NCBI GenBank assembly: GCA_902536065.1
Contig: CACAVZ010000002.1
Location: 62,001-126,000 of the forward strand
Origin: an uncultured Synechococcaceae cyanobacterium
GTDB taxonomy: Bacteria > Cyanobacteriota > Cyanobacteriia > PCC-6307 > Cyanobiaceae
DNA: 64,000 nt
Reading direction: 5' to 3'
The notes under the pieces: model-generated
The model's database searches: none
Told to the model about the DNA's origin: nothing
Seen by the model: only the letters and a program-made list of their open reading frames with translations
Shown: positions 43,326-52,285 of the stretch, piece after piece
Layout of the letters: each line of letters opens with the position of its first letter
How positions within the stretch are numbered: the first letter of the stretch is position 1
Position numbers and translations under genes: made by a program

Positions 43326-44198
43326 TTGATTGGAATCCTTTCTGCTTTTGGAGCTGCTACATTTTGGACATATGCGTGCTTTATTTGGCGCTCGCAAACT
43401 CAAAAATATAAATCAATAGATATTAATTTAACAAAAAATATAATAGCTTTTTTAATTTTTATACCTGCTTTTATCAATCTAAGTTCTACAACTGCATTAA
43501 AAAACATATTTATCCTACTAATTAGTGGAATAATAGGTATTGGTTTAGGTGATACTTTCTATTTAAAGTCACTACAAACAATTGGCACAAGAAAAACTTT
43601 ATCTATAGAAACTCTTTCTCCGTTAATGGCAGCTTTGTCAGGAGAATTTTTTATTAATGAAAATTTAACGACTAAATCATGGGTTGGAATAATTATAGTA
43701 ACGATTTCGCTATTCATAATTCTCAGAAAAGGTAACGATTTTAAAGAGGAAAACTCCTCTTTCTCAGAAAAAAATAACTTAAAAATTTTTGCTTTTCCTT
43801 TTTTATCAGTTTTGTGTGCTGTTCTTGGAGGTCTTTTATCAAGGATGGTTTTCCTTCAAAGCGATTTATCTCCTTTCCTTACAACTGAAATAAGATTATT
43901 AGGTGCAATAATTTTTTTGATTTGTCTAAAAGGATTTAAGATTAATTTTTTCTTAAAAAACATAGAAAAACAACAACAAAAAAGATTTTTAATTTCAATA
44001 ATTCTTGGAACAAATATAGGAATATTGCTACAACAAGTTGTTTTTAAAACCCTTCCCATAGGAGTAGGATGGGCTTTATTAAGCACATCTCCAGTAATTT
44101 CCTTATTTTTTGCTAAGAATGAGGAGAGAGAAATTACCAAAAAAATAATATTTTTTACTTGTTTTTTATTTTTTGGCTTGACATTAATAATTCTTTAA
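43326..44198 (+). CDS. EamA/DMT family transporter
   Basis: Ten-TM-like pattern; ETLSPLMAALSGEFFINENLTTKSWVGIIIV. Confidence 0.82.
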   Translation: MIGILSAFGAATFWTYACFIWRSQTQKYKSIDINLTKNIIAFLIFIPAFINLSSTTALKNIFILLISGIIGIGLGDTFYLKSLQTIGTRKTLSIETLSPLMAALSGEFFINENLTTKSWVGIIIVTISLFIILRKGNDFKEENSSFSEKNNLKIFAFPFLSVLCAVLGGLLSRMVFLQSDLSPFLTTEIRLLGAIIFLICLKGFKINFFLKNIEKQQQKRFLISIILGTNIGILLQQVVFKTLPIGVGWALLSTSPVISLFFAKNEEREITKKIIFFTCFLFFGLTLIIL

Positions 44199-44276
44199 TC
44201 TCAGTGTAAATGTAAAAAATACTCATGTTAATAGAAATCAGATTAAATAAAATTAGCCTATAAACACTCAGAACCA

Positions 44277-44393
44277 ATGAAAATTTTAAAGAAAAAAAGA
44301 CTCGGCACAATAGAGGTTTATGTAATTTTTCTAAGCTGTATTTATGCAGGCTTTATGGGTTATAAATCTCTCTTAAATGTTTTATTTACTTGA
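44277..44393 (+). CDS. small membrane protein (38 aa), absent from the ORF track
   Basis: MKILKKKRLGTIEVYVIFLSCIYAGFMGYKSLLNVLFT. Confidence 0.4.
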   Translation: MKILKKKRLGTIEVYVIFLSCIYAGFMGYKSLLNVLFT

Positions 44394-44395
44394 AA

Positions 44396-44530
44396 TTAAT
44401 TAATTCTTTCTAATGATTTAATCAACTTTCCTCCATCTTGGTCATCATCATCATTAGAAGCGAAAAATAAAAAAAATATCCCTAGAGAAGCTATAGATAG
44501 CGAAATTGATAATGCAGAAAGCTCATCCAT
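44396..44530 (-). CDS. small TM protein with acidic DDDDQDGG tail (44 aa), absent from the ORF track
   Basis: MDELSALSISLSIASLGIFFLFFASNDDDDQDGGKLIKSLERIN. Confidence 0.5.
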   Translation of the reverse strand: MDELSALSISLSIASLGIFFLFFASNDDDDQDGGKLIKSLERIN

Positions 44531-44648
44531 AAATTAAAATTTTTTTAATGATAAACCAAAAAAATTAAAAGACAGTAAAGAAATACACATTCTTGAAAAT
44601 AAAAATTTCTTTTATTTGTAAAATAAAAAAACACATCCCCACTATTTC

Positions 44649-44924
44649 GTGAAAGTTCTAATATCTTCCCCTTGTAGTGCAAGTGTAATAATTCAGTATG
44701 GAATAAAAAGTTGGCCTATTTGGGAATGTGAGCCAAGCAAATTTCAATGGAATTACGATGATAAAGAAATTTGCTTAATTATTGAAGGACAAGCGAAAAT
44801 AAGTACCCAAAACGGTGACATTTACGTAATTAAAGCTGGAGATCTAGTTGAGTTTCCTGCTGGACTTTATTGCGAATGGGAAGTAACCAAAAGTATTAAA
44901 AAACATTATCGATTGGGTAGCTAA
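44649..44924 (+). CDS. cupin (DUF861-like) protein
   Basis: CLIIEGQAKISTQNGDIYVIKAGDLVEFPAGLYCEWEV. Confidence 0.8.
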   Translation: MKVLISSPCSASVIIQYGIKSWPIWECEPSKFQWNYDDKEICLIIEGQAKISTQNGDIYVIKAGDLVEFPAGLYCEWEVTKSIKKHYRLGS

Positions 44925-45013
44925 ATTCAAGAAAAAATCTTATTTTCTTTACTGTTAAGTCAATGTAGATAAAATACGGTTAATAAATAATTTTCAAGAG
45001 GGAAACTAATATT

Positions 45014-45184
45014 ATGCCTTTTACTGATCAAGAATATTTTGAGGTTATCGAAAAAAACGAAATAGTAAAAAAGGCCTTTGAAAATATTAAGCAAATTTGC
45101 ATTGATTTACAAAAACAAACAAATTGTCCTGAAGAGGATCTAAAAGATTTTCTTGAATTTATTTCTAAACAATGGAATAAGTAA
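45014..45184 (+). CDS. small hypothetical protein (56 aa), absent from the ORF track
   Basis: MPFTDQEYFEVIEKNEIVKKAFENIKQICIDLQKQTNCPEEDLKDFLEFISKQWNK. Confidence 0.5.
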   Translation: MPFTDQEYFEVIEKNEIVKKAFENIKQICIDLQKQTNCPEEDLKDFLEFISKQWNK

Positions 45185-45248
45185 TAATTAACAAGCCTTT
45201 TAAATACTAAATTTAAAATCTAAATTTAGTTTTCTGAGACAATAAGTT

Positions 45249-45431
45249 TTAATCTAATTCCTTTTTTGGTTTTGTATTGAAACTGGAAGTTCCCTTAGCA
45301 GCAGAAACAAAGAAAAAAAAGCCTACAATTCCTGATATACCAAATATCGCAGCCAAAGGATCAAAAGTGAAAGAAAACATAGAATTTATAAAATCAAGAT
45401 AAATAATAGTTTTTGAATCAAAATTGTACAA
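45249..45431 (-). CDS. small membrane protein, likely starting at internal MFSFTFDPLAA
   Basis: Hydrophobic helix IFGISGIVGFFFFVSAAKG. Confidence 0.45.
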   Translation of the reverse strand: MYNFDSKTIIYLDFINSMFSFTFDPLAAIFGISGIVGFFFFVSAAKGTSSFNTKPKKELD

Positions 45432-45664
45432 TTATTGTTAAGTATAAAAAATAACAATCGAGCGATTCATTATGTCATTATTAGTTTCTCAGTAGGTTCA
45501 AAAAAATTATTATTCAAATTGATTTTAAGAATAAAAATATCAATACATACCAAAGATCTATTCGTGCTAAAGAGAAAAGTTTTTAAAAAATATTTAAAGA
45601 AATATTGAATAAAACACTACCCAGAGGATCCACAATTGTTGTTTCTTTAGATTAGTATCACCTT

Positions 45665-45847
45665 ATGACAGAATTTTACTCAGTTTCTTCCTTATTAAGT
45701 CCTTTTACAGCGATATTGTGGTGCCTTTATCCAATAGCTGTACTTATAATTATTGAATTACTTATGGGGGGTGGGTTTGATGATGACAATAATGACGATC
45801 AAGATGGTGGAATGCTAATACCTGCTTACTCTAGATCAGACGTTTGA
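45665..45847 (+). CDS. small TM protein with acidic DDDNNDDQDGG tail
   Basis: TM helix followed by GGGFDDDNNDDQDGGMLIPAYSRSDV. Confidence 0.55.
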   Translation: MTEFYSVSSLLSPFTAILWCLYPIAVLIIIELLMGGGFDDDNNDDQDGGMLIPAYSRSDV

Positions 45848-45888
45848 ATTTTTTGAATTTCTAATTACTCATAAAAAATTTAATTAAA

Positions 45889-46029
45889 TTGGCGAACAAT
45901 ATTGATACAACTCATATTTCTCTAATTACGCTTACCATCCTTATTATTGCCTCTTTAACCTGGCTCGTCTTAAGAACCCTTAAGGAAGGTAGAAAAGCTC
46001 TAACAGAAATAAATAAGGATAGATTGTGA
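45889..46029 (+). CDS. small membrane protein (46 aa, TTG start), absent from the ORF track
   Basis: MANNIDTTHISLITLTILIIASLTWLVLRTLKEGRKALTEINKDRL. Confidence 0.45.
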   Translation: MANNIDTTHISLITLTILIIASLTWLVLRTLKEGRKALTEINKDRL

Positions 46030-46275
46030 AATACAATAAACATTCAAAAATGTAGAATTTGATTAGATTTATAAAACTCTTAGATTTATAAGTTTTACTA
46101 ACTAAATAGATATATTCCAAATATTTAAAAACTTTTCCTTCTCAAAGTTTTGGAAAAGCATAAAAAACTTAAATAAATACTAGAATTTGTTTGATTGCTA
46201 AGTCAAAAAATTACCAATCTGTTGAAATCCTATTTTTATAGAAGGACTTCTTTGTTATTACTTAAATAAATAAAA

Positions 46276-46371
46276 ATGCATCTAAATTCTTTACTTTATA
46301 TTTTTTCTATATCTTTATTCATTTATATAATGGCGCTGTTTTGGAGAGACTTGCCAAATCAAAAAAAGTAA
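46276..46371 (+). CDS. small membrane protein (31 aa), absent from the ORF track
   Basis: MHLNSLLYIFSISLFIYIMALFWRDLPNQKK. Confidence 0.4.
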   Translation: MHLNSLLYIFSISLFIYIMALFWRDLPNQKK

Positions 46372-46453
46372 ATAAATAATTAATATTAAATTTATTGCTT
46401 ATCAAAATAAATTGAGTTATTAATTTAATATTGGATTTAATTTTTTTATATAA

Positions 46454-46618
46454 ATGCTGAAAGAATCTTCAAATAACAATAACAAAAATATATTCTCAGA
46501 AACTAAAAGTATTGAAAAAGAAAAGATGATTTGCAAAGACGGATTCTGTTCATTACCAAATCGAGATGAGCTCCCAAAACAAGATTCAAATAATATGAAT
46601 TTATTTGAACCTATTTAG
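46454..46618 (+). CDS. small Cys-pair protein (54 aa), absent from the ORF track
   Basis: MLKESSNNNNKNIFSETKSIEKEKMICKDGFCSLPNRDELPKQDSNNMNLFEPI; CX4C pair. Confidence 0.45.
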   Translation: MLKESSNNNNKNIFSETKSIEKEKMICKDGFCSLPNRDELPKQDSNNMNLFEPI

Positions 46619-46683
46619 TAAATAAAACATTTTGAGAAATTGAAGATTAAATTGATAGTATTAAATTCTTTAAATTTTAATAT

Positions 46684-47019
46684 ATGCTTAATAACTTTTT
46701 TAATGCATATAAAGAGTTTTGGGTTAAAGCTACAGAATTCAAAGGATTCACATCTCGATCAGACTGGTGGTTAGTTCAATTAGCGAATCTTATAATTTCT
46801 TTATTAACTATCCCAATATTTTTAAAAACGTTTGGTTTCAATGCTTATGGATTAGTTTGTGTCATTCCTCAAATAGCTATTGACATAAGAAGAATCAGAG
46901 ACTTTGGAAAAGATTGGAAATGGATCTTTATTAATTTAATACCTATCTTCGGATGGATCTTGTGGTTCATCTGGCTAGGCTTTGGTAAGACTGGTAATGG
47001 GAAAAATAAACTTATATAG
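46684..47019 (+). CDS. DUF805 family membrane protein
   Basis: FKGFTSRSDWWLVQLANLI; RRIRDFGKDWKWIFINLIPIFGWILWFIWLGFGKTGNGKN. Confidence 0.85.
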   Translation: MLNNFFNAYKEFWVKATEFKGFTSRSDWWLVQLANLIISLLTIPIFLKTFGFNAYGLVCVIPQIAIDIRRIRDFGKDWKWIFINLIPIFGWILWFIWLGFGKTGNGKNKLI

Positions 47020-47022
47020 AAA

Positions 47023-47349
47023 TTAAAACCTCATTTTTTTCTTTTTTTTAAAATCTACAAATCTTACCTTGTTTCTTAACTCTATTTGTTTTTCAAGAAT
47101 TCTAAACACATGCATCTCGCATTCGGTTAATTTAAGAAACTGATCGAGTGTATCTTTATCTTCTTCATCAAAATTCTCGAAAACTTCTGAAATAGCAGTA
47201 CTATTTATAGAAATAAAATCCTCTGCTACATCTTGTGGATTCTTGCCTGATTCGAAATCCTGAAAAGCTTCATAAGAATTAAGTTCTCTTGTTAACCATT
47301 TAAACCATGGTTCATTTTTATTACGTTTTTTATTTATGATTTTCTTCAT
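47023..47349 (-). CDS. small hypothetical protein, similar to the product of 36313..36579
   Basis: WFKWLTRELNSYEAF...GKNPQDVAEDFISINSTAI...DEEDKDTLDQFLKLTECEMHVF. Confidence 0.6.
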   Translation of the reverse strand: MKKIINKKRNKNEPWFKWLTRELNSYEAFQDFESGKNPQDVAEDFISINSTAISEVFENFDEEDKDTLDQFLKLTECEMHVFRILEKQIELRNKVRFVDFKKKKKMRF

Positions 47350-47556
47350 GAAAAAATTTTTACTAGTTTAATCATTATTAGTTATTCATTATTTGACAGC
47401 TGTACAAATACTTATTTTAAAAATTAATTAAAGATTAACCTTATTTATTTTTTCAAAATAACTAGCATAATTACCATAAAGCTTTTTAAAGGATAAGTAT
47501 TTATTACTCATTTTTTTATTTATGAGATAGCTAGAATTTGTTTTTAGTAAAGTACA

Positions 47557-47775
47557 TTGTCAATTCCATTTTACGACTTTCCTTCATCTCCAATTTTAAT
47601 AATTGGTGCTCTTGGCATTGCAGTAGCGATAGCAGTTTTTTTTGTCTCTTACCAAAAATATTTCAATTCTCCTTTGAACAAAGAGCGTGCAGAAAAGAAA
47701 AAATCCTTAATTAAGGAACAAAAAGAATTGAATGAAAGATTAGAAAAAATAGAACAAGAATTAAAAAATTTATAA
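47557..47775 (+). CDS. small TM plus coiled-coil protein
   Basis: TM helix then KKSLIKEQKELNERLEKIEQELKNL. Confidence 0.5.
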   Translation: MSIPFYDFPSSPILIIGALGIAVAIAVFFVSYQKYFNSPLNKERAEKKKSLIKEQKELNERLEKIEQELKNL

Positions 47776-47860
47776 AAATAACTCTTAAATAGAAATGAGC
47801 TGATGATCTCGAATTCAAGACCTTAATTTCTGAAACAGGAATTTTGGTCTATAAGGAGTT

Positions 47861-48016
47861 ATGGATAAAGATCATCTTATTGAGTTAATTTCTAATAGTC
47901 TTCTTTACGAGAGCAGAAATTCTGACTCTACTAAGAATCTTAGTGACTTTAAAAATTACTTAGAAAGATTAAATCTAGATCAATTGAGAACTATGTCTAA
48001 AGAATTTATTCTTTAG
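47861..48016 (+). CDS. small hypothetical protein (51 aa), absent from the ORF track
   Basis: AGGAG-type site upstream; MDKDHLIELISNSLLYESRNSDSTKNLSDFKNYLERLNLDQLRTMSKEFIL. Confidence 0.5.
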   Translation: MDKDHLIELISNSLLYESRNSDSTKNLSDFKNYLERLNLDQLRTMSKEFIL

Positions 48017-48098
48017 TATGATTTTTAGAAATTTAATTGTTTATTAAATAATCAATACTTTTTAAAAATTGTTAGTATCAAAAAATAAAAAGTGAAAT

Positions 48099-49205
48099 AT
48101 GTTTAAAGTAACTAGAAGCGATTTTTTAATAAAGCCATTTTTAAAAAGAAATAATATTAGAGCTTTTTATCAAATTATTTCTACTATCTTCCCAATAATT
48201 TCTATTTGGTTAATTCTCCAAAAAATAATAATTCAACCTTTTCCATTATTGATTAAAGGATTCCTATTGGTGCCTTTTATAGTTCTTCTAACTCTGTTCT
48301 CTTCTCGAACATTCTCATTAATGCACGATTGCGGACATAATTCTCTTTTTACAAAACGGAAATTAAACCGCTTTTTTGGATTTTTACTTGGCTTAATTAA
48401 TGGTATTCCCCAGAAGTCATGGTCAATTGATCATGCATTTCATCATAGAAATAATGGAAATTGGGAAATTTACAAAGGGCCGATAGATGTTTTAAGTCTT
48501 GAAGACTATAATTCCCTTACAAAAAGAGAGCAAATATTTTATAAAGTAAGTCGAAACTGGATTATGCTTTTCCCTGGCGGTTTTTTTTACTTAGTTTTAA
48601 AACCTAGATTAGGAGTGGTAATTATTATTTTTAATTTCATTAAAGATATATTGGAAGAGACTTTTATCAAAATAAAAAACAGAGAAATGTCTCAACTTTT
48701 AGCAATTAATTCAAGAGTCAAACCACCTTTTTCTGATTATGGAGATAATTTTAGTGAACTATTTGAATTGATAATCAATAACATTGTAGTAATAATAGGT
48801 TGGATTTTTATGTGCAAATGGTTGGGATTAGTTTTTTTCTTATCATTTTATTCCGTGATATTAACCTTATCAGCAGCAATTTTAATATGTGTTTTTTTCG
48901 TACAACATAACTACGAAAATGCATATGCTAAAAATACAAAAAATTGGGATCTTATCGATGCAGCTATTTTAGGTAGTAGCAATTTAGATATCCCTAATTG
49001 GCTAAATTGGTTTTTAGCAGACATTTCTTTCCACAGCATTCACCATCTCTCTGAGAGAATACCAAATTACAACTTAAGAGCTTGTCATAAAGCAAACATT
49101 CATTTGCTCCAACAATCAAAGTTCTTAAAATTAAGCGATTTTTCAAACTGCTTCAAATATATTATTTGGGATAATAAAAATGAAAAATTAATTCCAATAA
49201 ATTAA
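48099..49205 (+). CDS. fatty acid desaturase
   Basis: Three His boxes: HDCGH, HAFHH, HSIHH; hydrophobic segments. Confidence 0.86.
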   Translation: MFKVTRSDFLIKPFLKRNNIRAFYQIISTIFPIISIWLILQKIIIQPFPLLIKGFLLVPFIVLLTLFSSRTFSLMHDCGHNSLFTKRKLNRFFGFLLGLINGIPQKSWSIDHAFHHRNNGNWEIYKGPIDVLSLEDYNSLTKREQIFYKVSRNWIMLFPGGFFYLVLKPRLGVVIIIFNFIKDILEETFIKIKNREMSQLLAINSRVKPPFSDYGDNFSELFELIINNIVVIIGWIFMCKWLGLVFFLSFYSVILTLSAAILICVFFVQHNYENAYAKNTKNWDLIDAAILGSSNLDIPNWLNWFLADISFHSIHHLSERIPNYNLRACHKANIHLLQQSKFLKLSDFSNCFKYIIWDNKNEKLIPIN

Positions 49206-49208
49206 TAC

Positions 49209-49361
49209 TTAATTCAACTTTCTTCTCAATTTTCTTTTTAGAGGAATACTGCTATATGCATGAGTACCAATAGATGGAGGCATTTCATTCTTTAAAGGAT
49301 GCATAAAAGCATTTGCCATACTCTCTAACATTTTAGAAAGCCAAGTAATTACTGATTTCAT
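49209..49361 (-). CDS. small hypothetical protein (50 aa), absent from the ORF track
   Basis: MKSVITWLSKMLESMANAFMHPLKNEMPPSIGTHAYSSIPLKRKLRRKLN. Confidence 0.45.
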   Translation of the reverse strand: MKSVITWLSKMLESMANAFMHPLKNEMPPSIGTHAYSSIPLKRKLRRKLN

Positions 49362-49649
49362 TTGAAAATCTAAAAGTGAACTTTTTCATCATCTAACTAA
49401 ATTACTGAAAAGTAAATCAGTCTTTATGCTGATTTTTTAAGAAGATTGCCTTTTAGATTAATATTAAATAATCAAAATTATTTTTTACTTTTGTGTTGTA
49501 AAAGAAGAATATTACTATCTTTTTCAAGGTAAACCAGTTGCAAAAAAAATTTAGTAAATAATACTTATTTTTTCTGATTCACTTAATAAATTAAATTATT
49601 GAACATAAATTCGTGCTATATCTCTATTCCAAATAAATCCAACAATATT

Positions 49650-49808
49650 ATGAATGATTCATTTGTTTCTACCAACCAGAATACAGAGATAGATTCTATT
49701 AATTCATATTTCGAGTGTATTACTGAATGCAGTATTGTTGATGGTCATCAAGAATGTATTACTCGTTGTTTAGAAGTTCATTTAAAGGGAGGTGATCAAA
49801 ATGAATAA
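49650..49808 (+). CDS. small twin-CX3C protein (52 aa; ATG inside the longer ORF from 49599)
   Basis: MNDSFVSTNQNTEIDSINSYFECITECSIVDGHQECITRCLEVHLKGGDQNE. Confidence 0.5.
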   Translation: MNDSFVSTNQNTEIDSINSYFECITECSIVDGHQECITRCLEVHLKGGDQNE

Positions 49809-49953
49809 AAAAAATTCACCTCAAAGGAAAACAACTTTAAAATGGAACTCGAATGGAGAGCTTTCCGAAATTGATATGTTAAGAATTTTAGAAAAGATAT
49901 CCTCACATGATCTTAATCAATGTGAATTAACATGCGATTCTGATACAAGTTAA
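49801..49953 (+). CDS. small CX3C protein (50 aa), overlaps the upstream mini-gene
   Basis: GGAGGTGATC Shine-Dalgarno 3 nt before ATG; MNKKNSPQRKTTLKWNSNGELSEIDMLRILEKISSHDLNQCELTCDSDTS. Confidence 0.6.
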   Translation: MNKKNSPQRKTTLKWNSNGELSEIDMLRILEKISSHDLNQCELTCDSDTS

Positions 49954-50087
49954 GATATGTTTTTCAATATATTTCTAATACTGCTGATAAAAAAGCAGGT
50001 TATGGGGGATTTTTGTAGGATTTTATTTAATCAGATTTCAATAAACATTTAGAACATTTTCATATAACTATAGTTTTATTCTAAAAA

Positions 50088-50228
50088 TTAATTTTTAGAA
50101 CTCCTACCTTTTTTTAAGAATGTTTTACTAATTTCTTTTTTTGTTAGTTGAATCGGTTTTACTAATCCTGAATCACCATGAGTTGGACAATAATAAGTCA
50201 TAAGCATCCAATTTTTTTCTTGATCCAT
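50088..50228 (-). CDS. small hypothetical protein (46 aa), absent from the ORF track
   Basis: MDQEKNWMLMTYYCPTHGDSGLVKPIQLTKKEISKTFLKKGRSSKN. Confidence 0.4.
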   Translation of the reverse strand: MDQEKNWMLMTYYCPTHGDSGLVKPIQLTKKEISKTFLKKGRSSKN

Positions 50229-50418
50229 AACTAATAACTTTTTTAAATAATGATTAAATAATTAGGATGAATTTTGAAAAAATTTCTTTTTTTTAAGCTT
50301 TTTTTCTTTTTTACTTAATAATTTATAAAAATTTTGGATCTATTCTCACAAAATAGATATAAATACGCATGACTTTAAAAAAAAATCCTGCTATTTATTA
50401 ATAAATTCAAAATTATTC

Positions 50419-50550
50419 ATGTCTCTAGAATCTATATTGATGGTAGTTGCTCCAATCTGTCTTTTTACAGTAGGAGTTATTGTTTTACCTATCCTAGTAA
50501 AGCCACGTAAACAATCTGGTTTACCTAAGAGATATATACGCGGTCTTTAA
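50419..50550 (+). CDS. small membrane protein (43 aa), absent from the ORF track
   Basis: MSLESILMVVAPICLFTVGVIVLPILVKPRKQSGLPKRYIRGL. Confidence 0.45.
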   Translation: MSLESILMVVAPICLFTVGVIVLPILVKPRKQSGLPKRYIRGL

Positions 50551-50789
50551 ATTAATTAAGCTTTAAGGAAGAGCAAAGACAATCAGCATAAGAAAGAAAA
50601 AGTGAATAAGATTGCGATAAAAGAATAAAAAAATGTTTGGCAAAGATAATTTTATTTGAAGATGAAATTAAAATCTTAAAAACTTTATCGAAAAAAAATT
50701 TATAAATTATTTTCATTATGAGATCCTGTGATGGATAATAGAATATATAAATTCGCTTTTATTTAACAAAATTCTAAACCAATAAAAAT

Positions 50790-51956
50790 TTGAGTAATAT
50801 AAAATTTTCTGGTCTCAAAGGCCAAGCGCTTGTAATAAAGGATAAAAATATTCCAAGCATAAAAGAATTTCAGGATGTTATCCCAGATCACTACTTTAGG
50901 TGCAATACCAAAACTTCTTTGAGGTATCTTTTACAATCAGCTTTCATTCAATCATTAGTAGTTGTATTAGGGTTATCTATTCCATTTACCCCAAAAATGA
51001 TCCCAATTTGGATAATTTACGCATTAATATCAGGTACCACTGCAATGGGATTCTGGGTAATTGCCCATGAATGTGGGCATGGAGCATTCTCTAAAAACAA
51101 GATATTGGAATCTGTAACTGGTTATTTACTTCATTCATTACTTCTAGTGCCTTATTTCTCTTGGCAGCATTCTCATGCAGTTCATCATCGATTCACAAAT
51201 CACATATCCAATGGAGAAACTCACGTCCCTTTAGTCATTAAAGGGAACGGAGTTACAGAAAAAATTGGCGGAGAAAAAGAATTACATTTTTCAAATTCCT
51301 TAGGTAAGAAAAATTATGGAATTCTTCAACTTGTTTTACATCTAATATTTGGCTGGCCTGCTTATTTACTCACGGGAAGTACAGGAGGAGTTAAATATGG
51401 TATTTCAAATCATTTTTGGCCAAGAAAACCATTTTCTAAAGCATTATGGCCATCAATATGGGCCAAGAAAGTTTGGCTATCAGATATTGGCGTAGGTTTG
51501 ACATTAGTGGGCATTGTTTATTTAGTTTTCAAGTATGGATTATTTCCAGTAATTGCTCTGTATTTGAGCCCTTTATTAGTGGTTAATTGTTGGCTAGTAG
51601 TTTATACATGGCTTCATCATACAGATTCAGACGTGCCTCATCTTTCAAATACGGAATTTTCCTTTATGAGAGGCGCATTTCTATCTATTGACAGGCCTTA
51701 CGGTAGAGTCCTTAATTTTCTTCACCATAATATAGGTTCTAGCCATGTTGTTCATCATGTATGTCCAACTATCCCTCATTATCATGCAAAAAAGGCAACT
51801 GTATTAATTAAAAAAGCCTTTAAAAAAGCATATCTTTTTAATCCTGATCCAATACACAAAGCTCTATGGAATGTTGCTTGCAATTGCGTTGCTGTTAAGT
51901 CAGACATCAAGAGCGGAAGATATATTTGGCAATCTTCATACAAAATGGTGGATTAA
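50790..51956 (+). CDS. fatty acid desaturase, FAD2/delta-12-like
   Basis: HECGHGAFS, HAVHH, HVVHH boxes; IDRPYGRVLNFLHHNIGSSHVVHHVCPTIPHYHAKKAT. Confidence 0.87.
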   Translation: MSNIKFSGLKGQALVIKDKNIPSIKEFQDVIPDHYFRCNTKTSLRYLLQSAFIQSLVVVLGLSIPFTPKMIPIWIIYALISGTTAMGFWVIAHECGHGAFSKNKILESVTGYLLHSLLLVPYFSWQHSHAVHHRFTNHISNGETHVPLVIKGNGVTEKIGGEKELHFSNSLGKKNYGILQLVLHLIFGWPAYLLTGSTGGVKYGISNHFWPRKPFSKALWPSIWAKKVWLSDIGVGLTLVGIVYLVFKYGLFPVIALYLSPLLVVNCWLVVYTWLHHTDSDVPHLSNTEFSFMRGAFLSIDRPYGRVLNFLHHNIGSSHVVHHVCPTIPHYHAKKATVLIKKAFKKAYLFNPDPIHKALWNVACNCVAVKSDIKSGRYIWQSSYKMVD

Positions 51957-52073
51957 AAGCACAATAAGCATCAATTCTTTATCACATTAATTTACGCAAA
52001 TCTGAAAAGAATATAAAAGAATTAGAAATATCAACTTTTTCATCTTAGAAAATACTCACGATTTGGTAATTCT

Positions 52074-52235
52074 ATGAGTGGCGACAATTTGCATGGTAAA
52101 CAGCCTATTAAATTTTATTCGGAAAAAATAACACTTACAAAAGTTGAATTATTAGAAAGACAGTTGAGTTTAGGCGATAAAATTTCAGATTTAGATCAAA
52201 AGCATAAAGAATGGAGCAAAAAACTATTAGGTTGA
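52074..52235 (+). CDS. small hypothetical protein (53 aa), absent from the ORF track
   Basis: MSGDNLHGKQPIKFYSEKITLTKVELLERQLSLGDKISDLDQKHKEWSKKLLG. Confidence 0.45.
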   Translation: MSGDNLHGKQPIKFYSEKITLTKVELLERQLSLGDKISDLDQKHKEWSKKLLG

Positions 52236-52285
52236 TCATCTAATAAGATGAATTTTAATAACTTATTGATATTTTATTTGCCTTA

